Of a stretch of 64,000 nt of DNA, positions 52,048-59,961 are shown piece after piece. How positions within the stretch are numbered: position 1 is the first letter of the stretch; each line of letters starts with the position of its first letter. A program made the translations under genes and the position numbers. Under the pieces are notes generated by a model. That model searched no databases. It was not told the origin of the DNA and saw only the letters and a list, made by a program, of their open reading frames with translations. Origin of the DNA: Streptomyces althioticus (GTDB taxonomy: Bacteria > Actinomycetota > Actinomycetes > Streptomycetales > Streptomycetaceae); contig BMSW01000011.1 of NCBI GenBank assembly GCA_014649355.1, positions 178,643 to 242,642 of the forward strand, in the 5' to 3' direction.

Positions 52048-52641
52048 TCAGCTGGGGCGGCGCAGCCCGTCGACCAGGACCGCTGCCAGGCGGCGGGCGT
52101 CGTAGTCGGGGTCGGTCTCCGCGCCGATGCAGAGGTTGCCCACGCCGCGCATCAGGGTGAGGGCGGCGATGTCCTCGCGGATCTCCCCGGCCGCCCGCGC
52201 GGCGTCGAGCAGCTGCGTGCAGACGGGGACCAGGCGGTCGAGGAAGTACGCGTGCAGGCCCTCGAAGCCCGACTGGTCGGAGCGGAGGACCGCGGCCAGG
52301 CCGTGCTTGGTGACCAGGAAGTCGACGAACAGGTCGATCCACTGCCGCAGTGCGTCGTGCGGGCTCGGGGTGGACTCCAGCAGGGCCGGGCCGGCCTCGG
52401 CGCAGGCCTCCACCTGATGCCGGTAGACGGCGATGATCAGGTCCGCGCGGGTGGGGAAGTGCCGGTAGAGGGTGCCCAGGCCGACGCCGGCCCGGGAGGC
52501 GATGTCGCGCACCGGGGCGTCCACGCCGGACGTGACGAAGACCGCGGCGGCCGCCTCCAGCAGCGTCTCCTTGTTGCGCCGGGCGTCCTTGCGCCGTGAC
52601 GCGGTGTCGCCCGCGTCGCCGCCCTTGTCCCTCTGGTTCAC
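52048..52641 (-). CDS. TetR-family regulator
   Basis: The 197-residue repressor has a helix-turn-helix around residues 20-65 (VRDIASRAGVGLGTLYRHFPTRADLI, in parts) and a C-terminal ligand domain typical of the TetR_C SbtR-like type. I chose the GTG at 52641, with GGAGG eight bases ahead; an ATG at 52665 would add eight residues but has its ribosome site only one base away. Longer frames upstream are shadows of the aldo/keto reductase. The divergent spacer to that gene has two matching palindromes. Confidence 0.88.
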   Translation of the reverse strand: MNQRDKGGDAGDTASRRKDARRNKETLLEAAAAVFVTSGVDAPVRDIASRAGVGLGTLYRHFPTRADLIIAVYRHQVEACAEAGPALLESTPSPHDALRQWIDLFVDFLVTKHGLAAVLRSDQSGFEGLHAYFLDRLVPVCTQLLDAARAAGEIREDIAALTLMRGVGNLCIGAETDPDYDARRLAAVLVDGLRRPS

Positions 52642-52735
52642 CGTGTCGTCCTCCACCTCGCGCATGCCTCCGCATGGTCTCACGCACGCCCGAGGGCGCT
52701 TCCTCGTGCCCGGGGGGCCGGATCCACTGGCGAAA

Positions 52736-52782
52736 CGGAACAGTGTTCCGTATCGTAGGACGCGTACCGGAACGTTGTTCCG
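52736..52782. promoter_or_regulatory. paired TetR operators
   Basis: CGGAACAGTGTTCCG at 52736-52750 and CGGAACGTTGTTCCG at 52768-52782 share the arms CGGAAC/GTTCCG with a three-base core. Their centres are 32 bases, or three helical turns, apart, with TATCGTAGGA between them. Confidence 0.75.
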
Positions 52783-52809
52783 TTTACCTACCCGTGAGGA
52801 GACCACGGC

Positions 52810-53832
52810 ATGCAGTACCGCACGCTCGGCCGCACCGGCGTCCAGGTCAGCACGCTCGCCCTGGGGGCGATGAACTTCGGCGCCATCGGGCGCACCACGC
52901 AGGAGGAGGCCACCGCCATCGTCGACGCGGCCCTGGAGGCCGGCGTCAACGTCATCGACACCGCCGACATGTACGGCGACGGCGAGTCCGAGGAGATCGT
53001 GGGTAAGGCCATCGCCGGCCGCCGCGACGACATCGTGCTGGCCACGAAGGCGACCATGCCGATCGGCGACGAGCGCAACCACCGCGGCAGCTCGCGCCGC
53101 TGGATCTACACCGCCCTCGACAACAGCCTGCGCCGCCTCGGCGTCGACCACGTGGACCTCTACCAGATGCACCGCTGGGACCCGACGACCAGCGACGAGG
53201 AGACCCTGTCGGCCCTCACCGACCTCCAGCGGGCCGGCAAGATCCGCTCCTTCGGCTCCTCGACCTTCCCCGCGTACCGCATCGTGCAGGCCCAGTGGGC
53301 CGCCCGCGAGCACCGGCTCGGCCGGTACGTGACCGAGCAGCCCAGCTACTCGATGCTGCAGCGCGGCATCGAGGCCCACGTCCTGCCGGTGACCGAGGAG
53401 TACGGCATGGGCGTACTGGCCTGGTCCCCGCTGGCCTCCGGCTGGCTGTCGGGTGCGGTGCGCAAGGGCCGGGACGTCACCACCCACCGCTCGGCGATCC
53501 TGCCGGAGCGCTTCGACCCCTCGCTGCCGCACAACCAGGCCCGGTACGACGCGGTGGAGCGGCTGGCCGGCGTCGCGGACGAGGCCGGGCTCACCCTGAT
53601 CCAGCTCGCGCTCGGCTTCGTCAACGCCCACCCCGCCGTGACGGCCGCGCTCATCGGTCCCCGCACGGTCGAGCACCTCCGCTCACAGCTCGCCGCCGCG
53701 GACACCGTGCTGTCCGCCGACGTCCTCGACGCCATCGACGAGATCGTCGCCCCGGGGACCGACCTGGCTCCCGGCGAGAAGTTCGACACCCCGCCCGCGC
53801 TCCTCGACGCCTCGCTGCGCCGCCGTTGCTGA
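52810..53832 (+). CDS. aldo/keto reductase
   Basis: The 340-residue NADPH-dependent TIM-barrel enzyme has the full catalytic tetrad D50, Y55 (IDTADMYGDG), K80 (ATKATM) and H121 (LYQMHRWDP), and the C-terminal cofactor region AALIGPRTVEHL. It resembles the YajO/Tas group. ATG 52810 with GAGGAGA upstream. It is divergent from the second TetR gene and is probably coexpressed with the luciferase-like gene 31 bases downstream. Confidence 0.92.
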   Translation: MQYRTLGRTGVQVSTLALGAMNFGAIGRTTQEEATAIVDAALEAGVNVIDTADMYGDGESEEIVGKAIAGRRDDIVLATKATMPIGDERNHRGSSRRWIYTALDNSLRRLGVDHVDLYQMHRWDPTTSDEETLSALTDLQRAGKIRSFGSSTFPAYRIVQAQWAAREHRLGRYVTEQPSYSMLQRGIEAHVLPVTEEYGMGVLAWSPLASGWLSGAVRKGRDVTTHRSAILPERFDPSLPHNQARYDAVERLAGVADEAGLTLIQLALGFVNAHPAVTAALIGPRTVEHLRSQLAAADTVLSADVLDAIDEIVAPGTDLAPGEKFDTPPALLDASLRRRC

Positions 53833-53863
53833 CCGCCGCCCGTCCGGAAGGGGGCTTCGGCCC

Positions 53864-54763
53864 ATGCCCGACACGACCCATCCGTCCGCCCGGCCCGGGC
53901 GGCCCAGCTTCGGCGTCATGACCGCGCCCTCGCAGGTCGGCTACGACGACCTCGTCCGCGTCTGGCGCGAGGCGGACGAGGTGCCCGAGATCGAGCACGC
54001 CTGGCTGTTCGACCACCTCATGCCCATCTGGGGTGATCCGGAGGGGCCGACGTTCGAGGGCTGGACGCTGCTGGCCGCCCTCGCGGCGCAGACGCGGCGG
54101 CTGCGGCTGGGGGTGATGGTCACCAGCAACCGGTTCCGGCCGCCCGCCCTGCTCGCGAAGATCGCGACGACCGTCGACGTCGCGTCGGGCGGCCGGCTCG
54201 ACTTCGGCATAGGCGTCGGCTCGCGCCCGAACCCGCCCGAGGCCTGGCGGGAGTACCCGGCCCACGGGCTGCCGTTCCACGAACCGGCGCAGGCGGTGGC
54301 GAGCCTGGCCGAGGCCTGCGTGCTGATCAAGCGGCTGTGGACGGAGGAGAAGCCCTTCGACTTCCACGGCGAACACCACCGCCTGACGGGGGCGTTCGGC
54401 AGCCCGAAGCCGGTGCAGCGCCCACACCCGCCGATCCTCGTCGGCGGCCGGTCGGCGGCGACGCTGCGTGTGGCCGCGGCCCACGCCGACCTGTGGAACG
54501 TCCCGGGCGGCGACATCGACGACGTGGTGCGGCGCAGTGCCCTGCTGGACCGGTACTGCGCCGACATCGGTCGCGACCCCGCGTCGATCGTCCGGTCGAT
54601 CCACGTCCCGGTCGAGACCGGCCGGCCCGACGCCGTACGGGATGCCGTGGGGGAGGCGCTGGAGGCGGGGTTCGCGCACATCGTGCTCGGGCTGCCGGCC
54701 CCGTTCCCGGAGGGCATCGCCCGGTGGGTGGCGGAGGAGGTGATCCGCCCGTCGACGGAATGA
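53864..54763 (+). CDS. LLM-class flavin/F420-dependent oxidoreductase
   Basis: The 299-residue protein belongs to the luciferase-like monooxygenase superfamily: WLFDHLMPIWGDP near residue 45, LRLGVMVTSNRFRPPALLAKIATTVDVASGGRLDFGIG (in parts) and PHPPILVGGRS. It lacks features that fix FMN or F420, but F420 is the common cofactor in this branch of Streptomyces proteins. ATG 53864, soon after the aldo/keto reductase; both may act on the same xenobiotic or aldehyde under TetR control. Confidence 0.87.
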   Translation: MPDTTHPSARPGRPSFGVMTAPSQVGYDDLVRVWREADEVPEIEHAWLFDHLMPIWGDPEGPTFEGWTLLAALAAQTRRLRLGVMVTSNRFRPPALLAKIATTVDVASGGRLDFGIGVGSRPNPPEAWREYPAHGLPFHEPAQAVASLAEACVLIKRLWTEEKPFDFHGEHHRLTGAFGSPKPVQRPHPPILVGGRSAATLRVAAAHADLWNVPGGDIDDVVRRSALLDRYCADIGRDPASIVRSIHVPVETGRPDAVRDAVGEALEAGFAHIVLGLPAPFPEGIARWVAEEVIRPSTE

Positions 54764-54796
54764 GCGCCGCGCGAACACCTCCCACGTGCACGGGTA

Positions 54797-54826
54797 TTGA
54801 CGCGCCGCTCGGCAGGACCGTACGGT
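54797..54826 (+). promoter_or_regulatory. xylanase promoter
   Basis: TTGACG at 54797-54802 and TACGGT at 54821-54826 are 18 bases apart; the start would be near 54833, just before the inverted repeat. Confidence 0.6.
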
Positions 54827-54838
54827 CCGGCCATCCCT

Positions 54839-54866
54839 AATGTTTCGGTTACCACTTCGAAACATT
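54839..54866 (+). promoter_or_regulatory. operator downstream of the xylanase promoter
   Basis: AATGTTTCG (54839-54847) and CGAAACATT (54858-54866) form a perfect nine-base inverted repeat with a 10-base spacer. The TTTCG/CGAAA half-sites resemble the repressor sites reported upstream of Streptomyces xylanase genes. It covers the predicted transcript start. Confidence 0.7.
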
Positions 54867-54897
54867 CGAGAATGACGACGGGAATGAGAGCCCCCGC

Positions 54898-56085
54898 ATG
54901 AGACCCTTCCGCTTCGCCACCGTGGCCCTCGCCACCGCAGCGCTGGCCCTGCCGCTCCTCGGCGGTTCGGCGTCCGCCGCCTCGCCGGCCGGCCCCAAGG
55001 CGCCGCCGCACGCCCACGGCTCGCACGCCCCGCTGCGCGCGGCCGCCCCCGAAGGTTTCGTGATCGGCACCGCCGTCGCCGGCGGCGGCCACCACCTGGA
55101 GCAGGACTACCCGGACCCCTTCACGTACGACAAGGAGTACCGGAAGGTCCTGGGGCGGGAGTTCAGCTCGGTCTCGCCCGAGAACCAGATGAAGTGGGAC
55201 TACATCCACCCCGAGCGCGACCGCTACGACTTCAAGCAGGCGGACGCGATCGTCGAGTTCGCCCGCAAGAACCACCAAGTGGTGCGCGGCCACACGCTGT
55301 TGTGGCACAGCCAGAACCCGGCGTGGCTGGAGGAGGGCGACTTCACCAAGGCGGAACTGCGCGGGATCCTGCGCGAGCACATCACCAAGGTGGTCGGCCG
55401 CTACAAGGGCAAGATCCAGCAGTGGGACGTGGCGAACGAGATCTTCGACGACCAGGGCAACCTGCGGACGCAGGAGAACATCTGGATCCGTGAGCTCGGC
55501 CCGGAGATCGTCGCGGACGCGTTCCGCTGGGCGCACAAGGCGGACCCGAAGGCGAAGCTGTTCTTCAACGACTTCAACGTCGAAAGCGTCAACGCGAAGA
55601 GCGACGCGTACTACGCGCTGGTGAAGGACCTGCTCAAGCAGCGGGTGCCGGTGCACGGCTTCTCCGTGCAGGGCCACCTGAGCACGCGCTACGGCTTCCC
55701 CGGCGACCTCGCCGACAACCTCCACCGCTTCGACGCGCTCGGCCTGGAGACCGCGGTCACCGAGCTGGACGTCCGCATGGACGTGCCCGAGGGCTCGCTG
55801 CCGACCCCGGCCCAGGAGAAGCAGCAGGCCGAGTACTACCAGCGGATGCTGGAGGCCTGCCTGGACGTCGAGGGCTGCAACTCGTTCACCATCTGGGGCT
55901 TCACCGACAAGTACTCGTGGGTCCCGGTGTTCTTCGAGGGCGAGGGCTTCGCGACGGTCATGACGGAGGACTTCGACCGCAAGCCGGCGTACTACGCGCT
56001 GCGCGACACGCTGAAGGACGCCCGTCACCACGACTGCGGGAAGGGTGGCCCGAAGGGGCCGAAGGGGCCGAAGCACAAGCACTGA
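54898..56085 (+). CDS. secreted endo-1,4-beta-xylanase, GH10
   Basis: The 395-residue enzyme cleaves xylan outside the cell. It has a Sec-type signal peptide (to about residue 28, ASA-AS cleavage), a linker, and a GH10 barrel with HTLLWHSQNP, acid/base E181 (WDVANEIFDD) and nucleophile E289 (TAVTELDVRMD). There is no carbohydrate-binding module; instead the C terminus is a short basic tail with GPK repeats and His residues. ATG 54898 after GGGAATGAGA. Confidence 0.95.
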   Translation: MRPFRFATVALATAALALPLLGGSASAASPAGPKAPPHAHGSHAPLRAAAPEGFVIGTAVAGGGHHLEQDYPDPFTYDKEYRKVLGREFSSVSPENQMKWDYIHPERDRYDFKQADAIVEFARKNHQVVRGHTLLWHSQNPAWLEEGDFTKAELRGILREHITKVVGRYKGKIQQWDVANEIFDDQGNLRTQENIWIRELGPEIVADAFRWAHKADPKAKLFFNDFNVESVNAKSDAYYALVKDLLKQRVPVHGFSVQGHLSTRYGFPGDLADNLHRFDALGLETAVTELDVRMDVPEGSLPTPAQEKQQAEYYQRMLEACLDVEGCNSFTIWGFTDKYSWVPVFFEGEGFATVMTEDFDRKPAYYALRDTLKDARHHDCGKGGPKGPKGPKHKH

Positions 56086-56104
56086 GCGGTCTCCCGCACG
56101 TCCC

Positions 56105-56429
56105 TCACACCGCCGCCCCGGCCCGGTCGCCCGTCACCGGTCCGGGGCGGCGGTGCTGTGGGCTCCCGGGGCAGAAGCCCAGGTAGGTGATCTGGAGGAT
56201 GTACACCCGCTCACTGCGCACGACGATCTGATAGGCGAACATTCCGCCGCGCACGGTGATGTCACTGCCCCTGGGGTCCAGCTCGGCATGGGCCCGACCG
56301 TGCACACACTGGGGTCTCGGCTGCTCTGACCAGTTCCGCGGCCTTGTGCTCCACCTCGGCGACGAACGCGGGTGGTGCGGTGCGGGCGGCTTCCTCGGCT
56401 CCGAAGGCGTACTCCCACGCCCAGCTCAA
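56105..56429 (-). pseudogene. frameshifted RelE-like toxin gene
   Basis: A TTG at 56429, overlapping the stop of the upstream gene, opens SWAWEYAFGAEEAARTAPPAF and an acidic/helical run, but that frame stops after about 55 residues. A second frame at about 56305 continues with VHGRAHAELDPRG, GGMFAYQIVV and RVYILQITYLGF, the beta-sheet part of a RelE/ParE-like toxin. Joining them needs a one-base change near the GTGTGTG run at about 56308-56315. I read the gene as inactivated. Its neighbour at 56426 would be the partner. Confidence 0.6.
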
Positions 56430-56773
56430 TCGCGTACTGCCTTCATGGTCTCGCCCAGCACCTCGGTCAGCTCGCGCAACGCCTCCTTGGCCGTCCTGGC
56501 GTCCTCGTGCTCCAGGTTGCTCCTGGCGCGGGCATGCCGGGCGGCGAGGTCGGGGCGGCGGGCGATCTCGATGTCACGGGCCCAGGTGAGGACCCAGCCG
56601 CGTACCGGGCTGAGCGACTGCCACTCCACGGCCTTGGCGAAGGCCTCGTCCTTGGTCCGCTGCATCTCCGGGAGGCGCTGCGGGGCGACGACGGCGAGTG
56701 CGGCACGGAGGGCGTCGGGGGTCTGCTCCGGACGGGGTACCAGCTCGTGTCCGTGGCCGGCCTGCGTGCTCAT
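56426..56773 (-). CDS. DUF6247-like protein, probable partner of the broken toxin gene
   Basis: The 115-residue protein begins with a flexible stretch, then TPDALRAALAVVAPQRLPEMQRTKDEAFAKAV (in parts) and a conserved helical body ending EALRELTEVLGETMKAVRD. This pattern is that of the small actinomycete DUF6247 proteins found upstream of a RelE-type gene. The antitoxin role is inferred from the overlapping downstream frame (TTGA). ATG 56773 preceded by GGAGGACTCC. Confidence 0.65.
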   Translation of the reverse strand: MSTQAGHGHELVPRPEQTPDALRAALAVVAPQRLPEMQRTKDEAFAKAVEWQSLSPVRGWVLTWARDIEIARRPDLAARHARARSNLEHEDARTAKEALRELTEVLGETMKAVRD

Positions 56774-57206
56774 GGAGTCCTCCAGGGAGTGCACTGGCCA
56801 GAGTAGTCGTCCAGGGCGGCCGGGGTGTCGGAGCGCGGGCATGAGGGAGCGTTCCTCCTGCTCAGGAGGTGCGTGGCAAGCCGGCTGCTCTGGCTTGCGC
56901 TCTACCGGAAGCAGAAGCGCCGGGGGCTCGCGAGCGCAGCTGAGTGGTGGACGATCACTCGCCCGAGTGATCATCGGGACCCGCTGGACTCTTCGTCGCC
57001 TCCCGTGCAAGAAGTCAGCAGCGCGCAGAGAGCTACCGGCGTGGCGAAGGCCGTGCGGGTGGTGCGCATCGAAGTCCCGTTCCCCCGAACATCAGTGGTC
57101 TGTCGTGATCGTCCACGAGTTGTCCAGTGCTGTCCACGCTGTCCGGCTCGTTGGCAGGGGGAGGTGCCGGTGTGTGCGGTGCGCGGACGACACGGAGGGG
57201 TGTGGG
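56774..57206. other. intergenic region without a supported gene
   Basis: No frame with normal Streptomyces codon use is seen on either strand. It must hold the promoter of the DUF6247-like gene on one side and that of the XRE gene on the other. A short direct repetition of TGTCCA/TGTCC near 57120-57145 is the only pattern noted. Confidence 0.5.
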
Positions 57207-58082
57207 ATGGCGGTGGACGGTGAGGCCGTACGGGGCTCGGGGGAGGCCGACGAGCCGGGGTGGGAGGTGGATCCGGACGACGAGTGGGGCGTCGCCGTCA
57301 TCACCACCGTGGGACGGCAGTTGAAGCTGCGGCGCGAGGCCGAGGAGATGCGGGTGTGCGACTTCGCCCGTGCCGTCGGCTACGGGGAGGACCTCGTGTA
57401 CAAGGTCGAGGCGGGAAGGCGGATTCCGCGGCGCGAGTATCTGGAGCGGGCCGACGAGGTGCTGAGGGCGGGTGGGCTGCTCGCGGCGGCGTGGGAGGAC
57501 GTGAAGAGGGTTCGGTATCCGCGCCGAGTACGGGAGTTGGCCAAGCTCGAGGCGCAGGCCGTCGAGATCGGCGTATACGAAAGCATCAGCGTCAACGGCC
57601 TGTTGCAGACCCCGGAGCACGCGCGGGCGCTGTTCGAGGCATGGCAGCCCGCCTATTCGGAGGAGGACCTGGAGCGCGTGCTGGCGGCCCGGATGGCACG
57701 GCAGTCCGTCTTCGAGCGCTCACCCGCGCCCGCACTGAGCTTTGTCCTGGAAGAGGCGGCCCTCCGGCGCCGCGTGGGCAGCACAATGGTGTGCCGCCGA
57801 CAACTCGAACGCCTGCTGCAGGTAGGCCGGTTGCGCAACGTCACCCTCCAGGTGATGCCGACCAGCAGCGGCGCCCATCCAGGGCTGAGCGGACGGATCG
57901 AGATCCTGAAGTTCGCCGACGGCACGGCGGTGGGCCGGTCGGACGGCGCGTACAACGGCCGCCCCACCTCCGACCCGAAACAGCTCCGCGTTCTCGAACT
58001 GCGGTATGGCACCATCCGAGCCCAGGCGCTCCCGCCCGGGGAGTCGCTCACCTTCATCGAGCACGTGCTGGGAGAGACATGA
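57207..58082 (+). CDS. XRE-family regulator with DUF5753 domain (WhiJ-like)
   Basis: The 291-residue protein has an N-terminal helix-turn-helix (LKLRREAEEMRVCDFARAVGYGEDLVYKVEAGRRIP, in parts; about residues 36-75) and a C-terminal DUF5753 domain (GLLQTPEHARAL, FVLEEAALRR, LQVMPTSSGAHPGLSG). Such regulators pair with a DUF397 protein, as here. Several of these pairs influence development in Streptomyces. ATG 57207 with GAGGGGTGT ahead. Overlaps the next gene (ATGA). Confidence 0.92.
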   Translation: MAVDGEAVRGSGEADEPGWEVDPDDEWGVAVITTVGRQLKLRREAEEMRVCDFARAVGYGEDLVYKVEAGRRIPRREYLERADEVLRAGGLLAAAWEDVKRVRYPRRVRELAKLEAQAVEIGVYESISVNGLLQTPEHARALFEAWQPAYSEEDLERVLAARMARQSVFERSPAPALSFVLEEAALRRRVGSTMVCRRQLERLLQVGRLRNVTLQVMPTSSGAHPGLSGRIEILKFADGTAVGRSDGAYNGRPTSDPKQLRVLELRYGTIRAQALPPGESLTFIEHVLGET

Positions 58083-58291
58083 TGCGCAAGGCAGCCGCCG
58101 GAGACACCTCCGAGCCGAAGTGGTTCAAGAGCAGCTACAGCAGCGGCCCCGACGGCGACTCCTGCGTCGAGGTCGCCATAACCCCCCGCACCGTCCACGT
58201 CCGCGACTCGAAAACACCCGTCGGCGCCCGCCTGGCCCTCACCCCCACGGCGTGGACCCGCTTCCTGGCGTACGCGTCCCACGAGGGCTGA
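58079..58291 (+). CDS. DUF397 protein
   Basis: The 70-residue protein has the DUF397 signature WFKSSYSSGPDGDSCVEVA and VRDSKTP, ending WTRFLAYA. It is the small partner of the XRE regulator, probably binding it and relieving or altering DNA binding. The start codon ATG at 58079 overlaps the upstream stop. Confidence 0.93.
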   Translation: MMRKAAAGDTSEPKWFKSSYSSGPDGDSCVEVAITPRTVHVRDSKTPVGARLALTPTAWTRFLAYASHEG

Positions 58292-58414
58292 TCCGGCCCC
58301 GCCCGCGCATGCGACCCCGTATCCACACTCCGTACAACGTGTCCAGATAGCGGACAATCGGGCCCGCCTCTTGGTATCCGCTTAACACAGGAGTAACACT
58401 GGAAGGGTCGGGCG

Positions 58415-58436
58415 ACCTGTCGTATACGAAACAGGT
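58415..58436. promoter_or_regulatory. inverted repeat upstream of gdhA
   Basis: ACCTGT (58415-58420) and ACAGGT (58431-58436) flank the palindrome CGTATACG (58421-58428) plus AA. It lies 110 bases before the gdhA start, close to where the promoter is expected. Confidence 0.5.
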
Positions 58437-58545
58437 GTTCCGACGTCCCGCGCGCGGCAACGGCGCCGAGCGCTCCTCACCGGTTCCCCGGCAGAAGCGA
58501 TGCATGCCCGCGAACCGGTTGCCAGCCGTGCCAGAAAGGGACCCC

Positions 58546-59904
58546 GTGACCTCACGCCCCGACCCCAAGATGTCGCTCGACCAGATCCGCGCCGAGATCG
58601 AGCGACGCAACCCGGCCGAGCCGGAGTTCCACCAGGCCGCGCGTGAGGTGCTGGAGACGCTCGCCCCCGTACTCACCGCGCGGCCGGAGTACGCCGACCC
58701 CGGCCTCGTGGAGCGGCTGATCGAGCCCGAGCGGCAGATCATCTTCCGGGTGCCGTGGACGGACGACAACGGCCGCGTCCACGTCAACCGGGGCTTCCGC
58801 ATCGAGTTCAACAGCGCCCTCGGCCCGTACAAGGGCGGCCTGCGCTTCCACCCCTCGGTGAACCTCGGCATCATCAAGTTCCTCGGCTTCGAGCAGATCT
58901 TCAAGAACGCGCTCACCGGGCTCAACATCGGCGGCGGCAAGGGCGGCAGCGACTTCGACCCGCAGGGCCGCAGCGACGCCGAGGTCATGCGCTTCTGCCA
59001 GTCGTTCATGACGGAGCTGTACCGGCACATCGGCGAGTACACGGACATCCCCGCCGGTGACATCGGCGTCGGCGCCCGCGAGATCGGCTACCTCTTCGGC
59101 CAGTACCGGCGCATCACCAACCGCTGGGAGGGCGGCGTCCTCACCGGCAAGGCGGCCGGCTGGGGCGGCTCGCTGATCCGCCCGGAGGCGACCGGCTACG
59201 GCAACGTGCTGTTCGCCGAGGCCATGCTGCGCGCCCGCGGCGAGGAACTGGACGGGCAGACCGCCGTCGTCTCCGGCTCCGGCAACGTCGCCATTTACAC
59301 CATCCAGAAGCTCACCGCCCTCGGCGCCACCCCCGTCACCTGCTCCGACTCCGGCGGCTACGTCGTCGACGAGAAGGGCATCGACCTGGAGCTGCTGCGC
59401 CAGATCAAGGAGGTCGAGCGCGGCCGCGTGAGCACGTACGCCGAGCGCCGCGGCGGCTCCGCGCGGTTCGTGCCCGGCGGGCGCGTCTGGGAGGTCCCCG
59501 CGGACGTCGCCCTCCCGTCGGCCACGCAGAACGAGCTCAACGCCGACGACGCCGCCGCGCTGATCCGCAACGGCGTGAAGGCGGTCTCCGAGGGCGCGAA
59601 CATGCCCACCACCCCCGACGCCGTCGACCTGCTCCAGCAGGCCGGTGTCGCCTTCGGCCCCGGAAAGGCAGCCAACGCGGGCGGTGTCGCGGTCAGCGCG
59701 CTGGAGATGACGCAGAACGCGTCCCGCACGTCCTGGAAGGCCGACCACGTCGAGGCCGAGCTGGCCAGGATCATGACCGACATCCACACCACCTGCGCGG
59801 AGACCGCCGAGCGCTACGGCCTCCCCGGTGACTACGTCGCCGGCGCGAACATCGCCGGGTTCGAGCGGGTCGCGGACGCGATGCTGGCGCAGGGCGTCAT
59901 CTGA
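58546..59904 (+). CDS. gdhA: NADP-specific glutamate dehydrogenase
   Basis: The 452-residue enzyme makes glutamate from 2-oxoglutarate and ammonia. It shows LGPYKGGLRFHPSVNLGIIKFLGFEQ (in parts), the catalytic lysine in GGGKGGSDFDPQG, the cofactor fold VVSGSGNVAIYTIQK and the ANAGGVAVSALEMTQNA hexamer-family block. The length matches hexameric GDH. I chose the GTG at 58546 with AAGGGA ahead; the ATG at 58504 is possible and would add 14 residues. Confidence 0.95.
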   Translation: MTSRPDPKMSLDQIRAEIERRNPAEPEFHQAAREVLETLAPVLTARPEYADPGLVERLIEPERQIIFRVPWTDDNGRVHVNRGFRIEFNSALGPYKGGLRFHPSVNLGIIKFLGFEQIFKNALTGLNIGGGKGGSDFDPQGRSDAEVMRFCQSFMTELYRHIGEYTDIPAGDIGVGAREIGYLFGQYRRITNRWEGGVLTGKAAGWGGSLIRPEATGYGNVLFAEAMLRARGEELDGQTAVVSGSGNVAIYTIQKLTALGATPVTCSDSGGYVVDEKGIDLELLRQIKEVERGRVSTYAERRGGSARFVPGGRVWEVPADVALPSATQNELNADDAAALIRNGVKAVSEGANMPTTPDAVDLLQQAGVAFGPGKAANAGGVAVSALEMTQNASRTSWKADHVEAELARIMTDIHTTCAETAERYGLPGDYVAGANIAGFERVADAMLAQGVI

Positions 59905-59961
59905 CACGTACGTCGTACGTCCGTGGGGCCGGGGGCGTCGTGCCCTCGGCCCCCTCCGCGT

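Noticed and set aside
58380..58440. GlnR box upstream of gdhA
   Set aside because: GTAAC and GAAAC occur, but not at the six-base spacing a GlnR site needs.
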